Shown here one piece after another: positions 37,669 through 45,707 of a DNA stretch of 64,000 bases. The stretch is from Rhizobiaceae bacterium. Lineage in GTDB: Bacteria > Pseudomonadota > Alphaproteobacteria > Rhizobiales > Rhizobiaceae. The DNA lies in the NCBI GenBank assembly GCA_028281105.1, contig JANQKQ010000040.1:1-64000 (forward strand), given 5' to 3'. Under the pieces are notes generated by a model, which had not been told where the DNA came from, ran no database searches, and saw nothing but the letters and a program-made list of their open reading frames with translations. Within the stretch, counting starts at the first letter, position 1. Every line of letters begins with the position of its first letter. The position numbers were made by a program, and so were the translations under genes.

Positions 37669-37980
37669 TCAACTGCGGCCCGGCAACGCCACTTCCCTGT
37701 CGATCTCGTAGACTTTCGTTTCCATCGACTTGGCCTCGAACCCGCTGAACACTTTGCGGAAATCCGCCATGTGTGGGGTTTCGAAGTGCGGCATCAGCGC
37801 CTCCACCGAATCCCACATCTCGTAGATGCGCAGGATCTTCGGATCGTTGACGTCGACCGACGAGACATATTTCAGGCAGCCGGGCTCCTTCGCCGTCTCC
37901 GCGTCCATGACGCGGAACGCCTCGCGCGCGCCGCCGATGACGTCTTCGGTAAATTCCACCTCTACTGTGACGATGATCAT
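37669..37980 (-). CDS. Antibiotic biosynthesis monooxygenase (ABM/YgiN-like) domain protein
   Basis: A 103-residue ferredoxin-like-fold protein. The family markers are VEFTEDVIGGAREAF, EPGCLKYVSSVD and YEMWDSVEALMPHFETPHM. Relatives are cofactor-free monooxygenases acting on quinols or polyketides, or dimeric binding proteins. GGAGGAACC is an excellent ribosome site for ATG 37980. It is divergent from a TetR gene, and two operators sit in the 89-nt spacer, so it is the likely regulated target. Confidence 0.85.
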   Translation of the reverse strand: MIIVTVEVEFTEDVIGGAREAFRVMDAETAKEPGCLKYVSSVDVNDPKILRIYEMWDSVEALMPHFETPHMADFRKVFSGFEAKSMETKVYEIDREVALPGRS

Positions 37981-38016
37981 GATGGTTCCTCCGGTTTGAT
38001 GGTTGGTTTATCAAGG

Positions 38017-38067
38017 TGACAAATTATGTCGTTTTGTCATTTATTGACAAAGCGTCATGATTTGTCA
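38017..38067. promoter_or_regulatory. Two TetR-type operators in a divergent spacer
   Basis: TGACAAA-N9-TTTGTCA occurs perfectly at 38017-38039 and again at 38045-38067, start-to-start 28 bp. The second ends 2 nt before the TetR start codon; the first is 37 nt from the monooxygenase start. Their identical design strongly suggests binding sites of the TetR protein encoded alongside. Confidence 0.75.
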
Positions 38068-38069
38068 AG

Positions 38070-38657
38070 ATGTCTGACATGAGCAAGGCGAGCAAACAGA
38101 ACGAAGCCATCCTCGACGCCGCAATCCGGGTGTTTATGCGCTACGGCATCCGGCGCACCACGATGGCCGACATCGCCGGCGAGGCGGGTCTGGCCCGCCA
38201 GACGCTCTACACGGTGTTTTCCAACAAGGAGGAGGTGTTCTGCGCCGCGATCCGCTACTCGTCCGACCGCTCGCTATCGGCCATCCTGGAAGGCTGGAGG
38301 AATGCGGCGGGTCTCGGCGACAAGCTGGACATCTACTTCCAACACGCCATCATCGCCTCCCACGCCATCATCCGGGCTACGCCCGATGCGGCCGATATGA
38401 TCGGCGGATACAACGAGGCGGGAAAGGCGGAGATCGCCAAGGCGCAGACCCGCAAGAAGGAAGCGATCGCCGGGATCCTCGCGCCCCATGAGGCGCGGAT
38501 CGCCAAGGCCGACATGAGCATCGACCAGTTCGCCGACTTCATCCAGAACGCATCAATGGGCATCCGCGATTCAGCGCGCGATGAGAAACAGCTCAAATCG
38601 CTGTTGGCTGCGTTGAAGACAGCGGCGTTGTCGGTGGTGGGGGAGGGCCCCGACTGA
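38070..38657 (+). CDS. TetR family regulator
   Basis: A 195-residue regulator with an N-terminal TetR domain: AAIRVFMRYGIRRTTMADIA then GLARQTLYTVFSNKEE. The C-terminal ligand domain is not assignable. ATG 38070 abuts the second operator and has no ribosome site; ATG 38079 is an alternative, and a leaderless or operator-embedded start is possible. It probably represses itself and the divergent ABM-domain gene. Confidence 0.9.
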   Translation: MSDMSKASKQNEAILDAAIRVFMRYGIRRTTMADIAGEAGLARQTLYTVFSNKEEVFCAAIRYSSDRSLSAILEGWRNAAGLGDKLDIYFQHAIIASHAIIRATPDAADMIGGYNEAGKAEIAKAQTRKKEAIAGILAPHEARIAKADMSIDQFADFIQNASMGIRDSARDEKQLKSLLAALKTAALSVVGEGPD

Positions 38658-38660
38658 CAC

Positions 38661-38953
38661 CCCCACCCTCATTCCCTCCCCACAAGCGGGAGGGAAGGTG
38701 TTGTGGCTGCTCCCGTGCCCAAATCCACCTGCGTCATCCTCGCCACCCCACCATCGTCATCCTCGCCACCCCACCATCGTCATCCTCGCCCTTGAGGCGA
38801 GGATCCAGGGACGACCGGTTACGGCAGTTCAGTTCTGGGTCCTCGGGTCAAGCCCGAGGATGACGAGAAGGATAGGTTCGAGGATGACGGGAGTGAAGGG
38901 GTGGCACGGCCTTATCCCCCTCCCCCTTGAGGGGAGGGGTTAGGGGTGGGGGT
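38661..38953. repeat. Composite nested palindromic element, copy E, with tandem end duplications
   Basis: This occupies the 323-nt gap 38658-38980. Outer arms CCCCCACCCTCATTCCC and GGGGTTAGGGGTGGGGG are inverted. Inside, a 23-bp unit beginning GTCATCCTCGCC is repeated in direct tandem from 38733, 38756 and 38779, the last running into the full left hairpin. On the right CGAGGATGAC is also duplicated (38855-38864 and 38879-38888). The central hairpins are CCTCGCCCTTGAGGCGAGG and CCTCGGGTCAAGCCCGAGG. Confidence 0.75.
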
Positions 38954-38980
38954 ACATGCTATCTAAAGCCGATGGCCTGT

Positions 38981-39448
38981 TCACGTCCCATCCATCTCCT
39001 CACCCGCGCCGGGTATATCCAGCGCAGCTTCGAGCCGGGTGAGCGCGGCCTCTACCGCCTCGCGCCCGCCGATGCCCAGTTCGGCCAGCACCTCGCGCTC
39101 GACCGCCAGCACCAGCGGCACGATCTCTTCATAGGCGCGCCGGCCCCTCGATGTGAACCGCAACAGGTGCTCGCGCCCGTCTTCCGCCGAGCGCACCCGC
39201 TCCACCCAGCCGATCTCGATCAGTCGCGTGACCGCGCGGCTGATGGTGGACTTATGCGTGCGGGTGGAATGCACCACCGCCTGGGCGGTGACCGGCTCGT
39301 GCCGGCCCAGGGTGGCCAGCACCCGCCACTGCGGCACGTCGATGCCGAACCGCTCCCCATAGATCGCCGACAGCCGCCGCGACATCTCGCCGGCCAGCCG
39401 GTTGAGCCGAAAGGGGAGGAATTTGCTCAGTTCAAGGGACTCGGCCAC
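38981..39448 (-). CDS. MarR family regulator, probable homogentisate pathway repressor
   Basis: A 155-residue winged-helix regulator with [18 protein letters not shown], the recognition region [20 protein letters not shown] and the wing [14 protein letters not shown]. It is divergent from hmgA. GTG 39448 is the start; a near-perfect palindrome lies at 39460-39475, 12 nt upstream. Control of the hmgA operon by a MarR protein is a known arrangement in proteobacteria; the inducer (homogentisate or its precursor) is inferred. Confidence 0.88.
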   Translation of the reverse strand: MAESLELSKFLPFRLNRLAGEMSRRLSAIYGERFGIDVPQWRVLATLGRHEPVTAQAVVHSTRTHKSTISRAVTRLIEIGWVERVRSAEDGREHLLRFTSRGRRAYEEIVPLVLAVEREVLAELGIGGREAVEAALTRLEAALDIPGAGEEMDGT

Positions 39449-39459
39449 GGCTCACAAAA

Positions 39460-39475
39460 AGTTTCAATTGCAACT
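39460..39475. promoter_or_regulatory. MarR-type operator upstream of hmgA
   Basis: AGTTTCAATTGCAACT is palindromic over 16 bp with a single mismatched pair (positions 39464 and 39471). It lies just upstream of the MarR gene and about 130 nt before hmgA, in a locally AT-rich stretch likely to hold both promoters. Confidence 0.6.
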
Positions 39476-39605
39476 ATTATGGGTTTACTCTAAGACCCAT
39501 ATGGCAGTCCAATCCGAACGACAACCCACGCGAGCCGACGGGAGGCGGCGCTCGCGCCGCCCAAGCCGTTCCGGCCACCGCGTAGCTTTACCAGGTGGTT
39601 CATCC

Positions 39606-40916
39606 ATGTCCGTTTCCTACATGCCCGGCTTCGGCAACGACTTCGAAACCGAAACCCTTCCCGGCGCGTTGCCCCAGGGCCGCAACTCGCCCCAGCGCTG
39701 CGCCTACGGTCTGTATGCCGAGCAGCTCTCCGGCTCCCCGTTCACCGCGCCGCGCGGCACCAATGAGCGCTCGTGGCTGTATCGCATCCGCCCGTCCGTG
39801 CGCCACACCAAGCGCTTCAAGACGATCGAGTACCCGTTCTGGCGCACCGCGCCGGCCAACCATGAGGCCGAGCTGCCCCTGCAGCAGATGCGCTGGGACC
39901 CGCTGCCGATCCCCAACGAGAAGACCAATTTCCTGTCGGGTATCCGCACCATGACCACCGCCGGCGACGTGATGACCCAGGCCGGCATGGCCTCGCACGT
40001 CTATGTGATGAACGAGGACATGGTCGACGACTATTTCTTCAACGCCGACGGCGAGCTGATGATCCTGCCCCAGGACGGCGGCATCGAGGTATTCACCGAG
40101 ATGGGCCGCATCGAAATCACGCCCGGCGAATTGTGCATCGTCCCGCGCGGCATGCTGTTCGCGGTGAAGCTCATGAATGGTCCCTCACGCGGCTATATGT
40201 GCGAGAACTACGGCGCCAAGTTCACCCTGCCGGACCGCGGCCCGATCGGCGCCAACTGCCTGGCCAACCCGCGCGACTTCAAGACCCCGGTCGCCGCGTA
40301 TGAAGACAAGGAAACGCCCTGCCGCGTGCACATCAAGTGGTGTGGCCGCTTCTATGTCAGCGAGATCGACCACTCGCCGCTCGACGTGGTGGCCTGGCAC
40401 GGCAACTACGCGCCGTACAAATACGATCTGTCCACCTTCTCCCCAGTGGGCGCCATCGCCTTCGACCACCCGGACCCGTCCATCTTCACCGTGCTGACCG
40501 CGCCCACCGAGGAAGCGGGCACCGCCAACATCGACTTCGTCATCTTCCCGCCGCGCTGGATGGTGGCCGAGGACACCTTCCGCCCGCCCTGGTATCACCG
40601 CAACATCATGAGCGAGTTCATGGGGCTGGTAAAAGGCAAATACGACGCCAAGGAGAAGGGTTTCGTGCCCGGCGGCATGTCGCTACACAACATGATGCTG
40701 CCGCACGGGCCGGACACCTTCGGCTTCGAGAAGGCATCGCACTCCGACCTGGCGCCCGAAAAGCTCGACAACACGCTGGCCTTCATGTTCGAGACCCGGT
40801 TCCCCCAGCAGATCACGCAGTTCGCCTCCAAGCTTGATACCGTCCAGGACGACTATATCGATTGCTGGACCGGCCTGGAGCGCCGTTTCGACGGCACCAA
40901 GGAAGGCCGCTGGTGA
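39606..40916 (+). CDS. hmgA: Homogentisate 1,2-dioxygenase
   Basis: A 436-residue cupin-fold Fe(II) dioxygenase that opens the ring of homogentisate to maleylacetoacetate. It starts with the family's [12 protein letters not shown] and has [11 protein letters not shown]. The metal region is in the C-terminal half: [19 protein letters not shown], then [24 protein letters not shown] at 39593-39598 selects ATG 39606 rather than the longer frame from 39402, which would cover the operator region. First gene of the homogentisate operon. Confidence 0.96.
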   Translation: MSVSYMPGFGNDFETETLPGALPQGRNSPQRCAYGLYAEQLSGSPFTAPRGTNERSWLYRIRPSVRHTKRFKTIEYPFWRTAPANHEAELPLQQMRWDPLPIPNEKTNFLSGIRTMTTAGDVMTQAGMASHVYVMNEDMVDDYFFNADGELMILPQDGGIEVFTEMGRIEITPGELCIVPRGMLFAVKLMNGPSRGYMCENYGAKFTLPDRGPIGANCLANPRDFKTPVAAYEDKETPCRVHIKWCGRFYVSEIDHSPLDVVAWHGNYAPYKYDLSTFSPVGAIAFDHPDPSIFTVLTAPTEEAGTANIDFVIFPPRWMVAEDTFRPPWYHRNIMSEFMGLVKGKYDAKEKGFVPGGMSLHNMMLPHGPDTFGFEKASHSDLAPEKLDNTLAFMFETRFPQQITQFASKLDTVQDDYIDCWTGLERRFDGTKEGRW

Positions 40917-40968
40917 CGCGGGCCAAGGCGGCGGCTAAGCTGGCCGCGATCGGGGAGGACGGCCGGCG

Positions 40969-41976
40969 ATGAAACTGGCGACCTTGAAAGATGGCAGCCG
41001 CGACGGCCGCCTGGCGGTGGTGTCATCGGACTTGTCTCGCCACGGCTTGGCCGAAGCTGTGCCCACCATGCGCGCAGCGTTCGACGATTGGGCGGCCGCC
41101 GAGCCGGCCCTGCGCGCGCAATGGCGGCGGCTGGAGGACGGCGGCGAAGGCCAGCCCTTCGACCCCACAGAGGCCATGGCCCCGCTGCCGCGCGCCAGCC
41201 AGTGGGCGGACGGCTCGGCCTATGTCAATCACGTCGAACTGGTGCGCAAGGCGAGAGGCGCCGAACTGCCGGACAGCTTCTGGCACGACCCGCTGATGTA
41301 TATGGGCGCGCCCGACGCCATGCTGGGGCCTCATGACGACATCGAATGCGCCAGCGAGGACTGGGGCATCGACATGGAGGCGGAGGTGGCCGTCATCGTC
41401 GACGACGTGCCCCAGGGTGCTTCGGCTGAGCAGGCGGGCGGGGCGATCCGCCTGGTGATGATCTTGAACGATGTCTCCTTCCGCGCGCTGATCCCCGCCG
41501 AACTGGCCAAGGGCTTCGGCTTCTTCCAGTCGAAGGGGCCGACCGCGTTTTCCCCGGTAGCGGTGACGCCCGACGCGTTGGGCGAACATTGGCGCGACGG
41601 CATGATCCATCGGCCGATGCTGGTCGACTACAACGGCGCACCCTTCGGCCGCGCCGACGCGCAGCTCGACATGACATTCAACTTCCCGAAACTGGTCGCC
41701 CACGCCGCCAAGACCCGCTCGATCCAGGCCGGCGCCATCATCGGCTCGGGCACCATATCGAACAAAGACGCCGACGGCTCGCCCGGCAAGCCGGTCGCCG
41801 ATGGCGGCAAGGGCTATTCGTGCATCGCCGAAATCCGCGTGATCGAGACGATCCGCGATGGCGCCCCGAAGACGGCGTTCATGAAATTCGGCGATACGGT
41901 GCGTATCGACATGGCCGACGACGATGGCCGCTCGATCTTCGGCGCGATCGAACAAAAGGTAGTGAAATATGGCTAA
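40969..41976 (+). CDS. Fumarylacetoacetate hydrolase family protein (probable fumarylacetoacetase)
   Basis: A 335-residue FAH-fold hydrolase expected to split fumarylacetoacetate to fumarate and acetoacetate. An N-terminal domain is followed by the catalytic domain with SEDWGIDMEAEVAVIVDD (metal-binding Glu residues), LNDVSFRALIPAELAKGFG, FQSKGPTAFSPVAVTPD and GSGTISNKDADGSPGKP. GGGGAGGA precedes ATG 40969. The order directly after hmgA supports the specific call over a generic acylpyruvase. Its 3' end overlaps the next gene by 8 bp. Confidence 0.9.
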   Translation: MKLATLKDGSRDGRLAVVSSDLSRHGLAEAVPTMRAAFDDWAAAEPALRAQWRRLEDGGEGQPFDPTEAMAPLPRASQWADGSAYVNHVELVRKARGAELPDSFWHDPLMYMGAPDAMLGPHDDIECASEDWGIDMEAEVAVIVDDVPQGASAEQAGGAIRLVMILNDVSFRALIPAELAKGFGFFQSKGPTAFSPVAVTPDALGEHWRDGMIHRPMLVDYNGAPFGRADAQLDMTFNFPKLVAHAAKTRSIQAGAIIGSGTISNKDADGSPGKPVADGGKGYSCIAEIRVIETIRDGAPKTAFMKFGDTVRIDMADDDGRSIFGAIEQKVVKYG

Positions 41977-42919
41977 GGCATTCGCCTCCCAGGGCGATAT
42001 GGAGGAAAAGCAGATCTCGTTTACCGAGGTTGGCGACGGGCTTTGGGCGTTCACGGCGCAGGGTGACCCCAACACCGGCGTCATCATCGGCGATGACTCC
42101 GTGATGGTGATCGACGCCCAGGCCACCCCGCGTCTCGCCAACAAGGTGATCGAACAGGTGCGAGGCGTCACCGACAAGCCGATCACTCATGTGGTGCTGT
42201 CGCACTACCACGCCGTGCGTGTGCTCGGCGCCTCGGCCTACAACGCGCAACAGGTGATCATGTCGGAGAAGGCCCGCGCCATGGTGGTCGAGCGCGGCCA
42301 GGAGGACTGGGACAGCGAGTTCGAGCGCTTCCCCCGCCTGTTCCAGGGCCATGAATCGATCCCCGGGCTCACCTGGCCGACCACCACCTTCAACCAGCGC
42401 ATGACCGTCTATCTGGGCAACCGTCGCGTCGACCTGATGCATCTGGGCCGTGCCCACACTGCCGGCGACATCGTCGCCTATGTGCCCGACGCCAATGTGA
42501 TGTTCACCGGCGACATCGTCGAATACAAGTCCGCCTGCTATTGCGGCGACGGCCATTTCCACGACTGGCCCGGCACGCTCGCCGCCATCCGGGGTTGGAA
42601 TGTCGACGCCATCATGCCCGGCCGCGGCGGCGCCCTGGTCGGCGAGAAGATGGTCAACGAAGCCCTCGACCTCACCGAGGACTTCGTGCGCTCCACCTAT
42701 TCCCCGGTCGCCCGCGTCGCGCTGGGCGGCGGCTCGCTGAAGGAAGCTTGGGACGCCTGCCGCGCCGCCTGCGATCCCAAATTCGCCGACTACGCCATCT
42801 ACGAACACTGCCTGCCCTTCAACGTCGCCCGCGCCTACGACGAAGCCCGCGACGTCGACACCCCGCGCATCTGGACGGCCGAACGCGACAAGCAGATGTG
42901 GGAGGCGTTGCAGGGGTAG
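41969..42919 (+). CDS. Metallo-beta-lactamase-fold protein with a modified metal site
   Basis: A 316-residue MBL-fold protein. Instead of the usual HxHxDH, the sequence at residues 79-84 is HYHAVR, so the Asp and His that normally build zinc site 2 are replaced by Val and Arg. The later ligands appear kept: HLGRAHTAGD and MFTGDIVEY. A Cys-rich YKSACYCGDGHFHDWPG segment follows. It overlaps the fumarylacetoacetate hydrolase gene, so it is in the operon. Hydrolysis of a glutathione or lactone conjugate could be imagined, but the reaction is unknown. Confidence 0.85.
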   Translation: MAKAFASQGDMEEKQISFTEVGDGLWAFTAQGDPNTGVIIGDDSVMVIDAQATPRLANKVIEQVRGVTDKPITHVVLSHYHAVRVLGASAYNAQQVIMSEKARAMVVERGQEDWDSEFERFPRLFQGHESIPGLTWPTTTFNQRMTVYLGNRRVDLMHLGRAHTAGDIVAYVPDANVMFTGDIVEYKSACYCGDGHFHDWPGTLAAIRGWNVDAIMPGRGGALVGEKMVNEALDLTEDFVRSTYSPVARVALGGGSLKEAWDACRAACDPKFADYAIYEHCLPFNVARAYDEARDVDTPRIWTAERDKQMWEALQG

Positions 42920-42926
42920 CTCAGTT

Positions 42927-43235
42927 CTAGCGCCGTCTGAGAACTCCGTCGTACAGAGCCATGACGCCACCCGCAAAAAGGGAGAAACCAGCAAAAGCAA
43001 TGCCGGGTACTACGAGAAGCAAGGCCTGCCACCACTCCCAGCCCCAGCCCATGGTCGCTCCCATGTATCCAAGAATGGCGATGCCAATTGAGCCACCCGG
43101 AATCCAAACCAAGACAAAAAAACCTAGGATGCTCAAGATGGGGCCAAAACCAAGCCAGACATCCATACCCTCCATCATGGCGACTAACTGCACCAATGCG
43201 ATCGCTAACACTATGACAAATGCCAGTAATTGCAT
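42927..43235 (-). CDS. Small hydrophobic membrane protein, unknown function
   Basis: A 102-residue protein with about four hydrophobic segments, no recognised family and GC content visibly lower than its neighbours. ATG 43235 is supported by AAGGA nine bases upstream on the minus strand; the longer frame to 43319 lacks such a site. It lies between the MBL gene and the DinB gene on the opposite strand, so it interrupts the homogentisate cluster. It may be a recent arrival. A plus-strand frame over the same bases looks like its shadow. Confidence 0.55.
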   Translation of the reverse strand: MQLLAFVIVLAIALVQLVAMMEGMDVWLGFGPILSILGFFVLVWIPGGSIGIAILGYMGATMGWGWEWWQALLLVVPGIAFAGFSLFAGGVMALYDGVLRRR

Positions 43236-43344
43236 CTCAATCGGTTCCTTCTCATGGAATATCTCCGATGAAGCCATAAATATTGAGAGAATACAAATCA
43301 GATCGAATTGTGATTGCATTTAACGCGACCGAAACGAGCTCCAG

Positions 43345-43887
43345 ATGAACACGCTTCCCGACCACTTCCGCGCCATGGCCGCCAATAACCGTTGGGCCAA
43401 CCACCGCCTGCACACCGCGTGCTGCCAACTATCGGCAGAGGAATTTACCGCCCCGCGCACCGGCTTCTTCCCGTCGCTCGCCGAAACCCTCAACCACATC
43501 CTCGAAGTCGACCTCTACTACATCGACGCTCTGGAAGGCGGCGGCAAGGGCAGGGCGGTCTATGCCGAGTTCGTGCCCTTCACCGAGCCCGCCGGCCTGG
43601 CCGCCGCCCAGGCGAAGGCCGACCAGAGGCTAATCGCTTATTGCAAGGCGCTCACCGAGGATCAATTGACGAGCCCGGTCAAGCAAGATCGCGGCGAGCG
43701 CGGCATCATGACGGACCCGGTCGCCGCGCTGCTGCCGCATCTGTTCCAGCACCAGATCCACCATCGCGGCCAGGCCCACGCCATGCTGTCTTCTACCAAA
43801 GTGCCGCCACCGCAGCTCGATGAGTTCTTCCTGGAAATCGACCGCGGCGACGACATCGACGAAGCCCTGGCTACGGGAAAAGACTAA
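43345..43887 (+). CDS. DinB family protein (four-helix metal-dependent fold)
   Basis: A 180-residue protein of the DinB/YfiT superfamily. The three metal-ligand His positions are visible: NHILEVD with His51, and HQIHHRGQAH near residues 133-142 supplying two more. The superfamily includes thiol-dependent maleylpyruvate isomerases and S-transferases. It begins the second half of the homogentisate cluster, and its stop overlaps the next ATG (TAATG). A role in handling maleyl- or thiol-conjugated intermediates is possible but unproven. Confidence 0.85.
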   Translation: MNTLPDHFRAMAANNRWANHRLHTACCQLSAEEFTAPRTGFFPSLAETLNHILEVDLYYIDALEGGGKGRAVYAEFVPFTEPAGLAAAQAKADQRLIAYCKALTEDQLTSPVKQDRGERGIMTDPVAALLPHLFQHQIHHRGQAHAMLSSTKVPPPQLDEFFLEIDRGDDIDEALATGKD

Positions 43888-45491
43888 TGCCGCGCTACGA
43901 ATACAAGCCCTTCGGTTACGAAACCCCGCCGGAACTGGCCGCTGGCCGGCCCGCGCCGGAGCGTTACCCGGTGGCCATCGTCGGCGCCGGCCCGATCGGC
44001 CTGGCCATGGCCATCGATCTGGCCCTGCATGGCGTCGCCTCGGTCGTCCTCGACGACAACGACGTGGTCTCGGTCGGCTCGCGCGCCATCTGCTGGTCGA
44101 AGCGCACGCTTGAAATCTTTGACCGCCTCGGCGTCGGCGAGCGCATGGTGGACAAGGGCGTGACCTGGCAGGTCGGCCGCCTGTTCCACGGCGACGAGGA
44201 AGTCTATTCCTTCGACCTGCTGCCCGAGACCGGCCACAAGATGCCGGCCTTCATCAACCTGCAGCAGTATTACGTCGAGCAATATCTGGTCGAGCGCGCC
44301 CGCGACTTCCCCGACTTGATCGACCTGCGCTTCAAGAACAAGGTGGTGGCCGTCGCCCACGACGAGACCGGCGCCACCGCGACGATCGAGACGCCCGACG
44401 GCACCTACGCCCTGGCCGCCGACTATCTGATCGCCTGCGACGGCGCCACCTCCGATATCCGCGCCATGCTCGGCCTCGACTTCGCCGGCAAGCTGTTCGA
44501 GGAGCGCTTCCTCATCGCCGATGTGGAGATGAAGGCGGACTTCCCGTCCGAGCGCTGGTTCTGGTTCGAGCCCACCTTCCATCCCGGCCAGTCGGCGCTG
44601 CTGCACAAACAGCCCGACGACATCTACCGCATCGATCTGCAACTGGGCTGGGACGCCGACCCGGAAGAGGAGAAGAAGCCCGAAAACGTCATCCCGCGCA
44701 TCGCCAAGGCGGTGGGCGACCGACCTTTCGAGTTGGACTGGGTCTCCGTCTACACCTTCCAGTGCCGCCGGCTGGAGCGCTTCGTCCACGGCCGCATCCT
44801 GTTCGTCGGCGATTCGGCTCACATCGTCTCGCCGTTCGGCGCGCGCGGCGGCAATGGCGGGGTCCAGGATGTCGACAATCTGAGCTGGAAGCTGGCCGCC
44901 GTGATCGGGGGCTCCGCGCCCGAAAGCCTGCTGGAAAGCTACAACCGCGAGCGCATCCACGGCACCGACGAGAACATCCTGAACTCCTCGCGCGCCACCA
45001 ACTTCATGACTCCCAAATCGCCGATGGAAAAGATGTTCCGCGATGAGGTGCTCAACCTGGCCGCTGACATGCCGTTCGCCCGCAAGCTGATCAATTCAGG
45101 GCGTCTCTCCGTGCCGTGCTCGCTGGCCGGCTTCGAGCTGGAGACTGCCTCGCCGGGCGCCGACCTTGAGCCCGGCTCGCCGGCGCTTGACGCGCCGCTG
45201 ACCAACGGCTCCGGCGAGGCCTGGCTGCTGAACCAGATCGGCGGCGGGTTCACCGTACTGAACTTCGGGCGCAAGCCCAATCGCCCGTTCGCCGACCTGC
45301 CGACGATCACCATCGCCCGCGAGCCGGGCCAGGGCGATTTCGCCGATGCGAGCGGGTTGGCCTTCGAGCGTTACGGCGAAGACATCGCCTATCTGATGCG
45401 CCCCGACCAGCACGTGACCGCCGCATTCACCGAACCCACGCAGGCCGCGATCCTGGCCGCCCGCGATCGCGCGCTGGGAGGAAGCCGATGA
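43887..45491 (+). CDS. FAD-dependent aromatic hydroxylase (MhpA/PheA-TfdB type)
   Basis: A 534-residue group A flavoprotein monooxygenase. It has the FAD Rossmann motif VAIVGAGPIGLAMAIDL, the DG motif ACDGATSDIR and the GD motif LFVGDSAHIVSPFGARGGN, with a thioredoxin-like C-terminal domain. Enzymes of this type hydroxylate phenolic acids. In a homogentisate operon, 3-hydroxyphenylacetate 6-hydroxylase-like activity producing homogentisate is an attractive guess. It is coupled upstream to DinB and downstream to DUF2783 by overlapping codons. Confidence 0.88.
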   Translation: MPRYEYKPFGYETPPELAAGRPAPERYPVAIVGAGPIGLAMAIDLALHGVASVVLDDNDVVSVGSRAICWSKRTLEIFDRLGVGERMVDKGVTWQVGRLFHGDEEVYSFDLLPETGHKMPAFINLQQYYVEQYLVERARDFPDLIDLRFKNKVVAVAHDETGATATIETPDGTYALAADYLIACDGATSDIRAMLGLDFAGKLFEERFLIADVEMKADFPSERWFWFEPTFHPGQSALLHKQPDDIYRIDLQLGWDADPEEEKKPENVIPRIAKAVGDRPFELDWVSVYTFQCRRLERFVHGRILFVGDSAHIVSPFGARGGNGGVQDVDNLSWKLAAVIGGSAPESLLESYNRERIHGTDENILNSSRATNFMTPKSPMEKMFRDEVLNLAADMPFARKLINSGRLSVPCSLAGFELETASPGADLEPGSPALDAPLTNGSGEAWLLNQIGGGFTVLNFGRKPNRPFADLPTITIAREPGQGDFADASGLAFERYGEDIAYLMRPDQHVTAAFTEPTQAAILAARDRALGGSR

Positions 45492-45685
45492 GCGATGAGC
45501 AAATCGCCGCCGACAAACTCGGCGCCGCCGGCGATGAATTCTACGAAGCCCTGATGGCTGCCCATGAAGGCCTCACCGACGACCAGTCCGCCCGCCTCAA
45601 CGCCCGTCTGGTGCTACTGCTGGCCAACCAGGTGGCCGATATCAACACGCTAAAGAAGGCGCTGGCGGCGGCGAAGGGACGGTAG
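45488..45685 (+). CDS. DUF2783 family small protein
   Basis: A 65-residue protein with the DUF2783 pattern: GDEFYEALMAAHEGL, then NARLVLLLANQVADINTLKKAL. It is predicted helical and soluble. ATG 45488 overlaps the hydroxylase stop. As I recall, the family often sits beside FAD aromatic hydroxylases, which suggests an accessory role for that enzyme; no activity is known. Confidence 0.85.
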   Translation: MSDEQIAADKLGAAGDEFYEALMAAHEGLTDDQSARLNARLVLLLANQVADINTLKKALAAAKGR

Positions 45686-45707
45686 CCTCGTCGCCCCACC
45701 CTCTCCC

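Noticed and set aside
37595-38014. 139-residue minus-strand frame overlapping the ABM-domain gene
   Set aside because: It is a frame-shifted shadow; the 103-residue frame has the domain and an excellent ribosome site.
38733-38800. CRISPR array suggested by regular 23-bp repeats (also 45708-45779)
   Set aside because: The repeats are directly abutting with no unique spacers and no cas genes; they are duplicated repeat-element ends.
42961-43323. Plus-strand 120-residue frame antisense to the small membrane protein
   Set aside because: It has Met/Pro/Lys-rich composition without hydrophobic or domain pattern; the minus-strand frame has a ribosome site and clear membrane helices.
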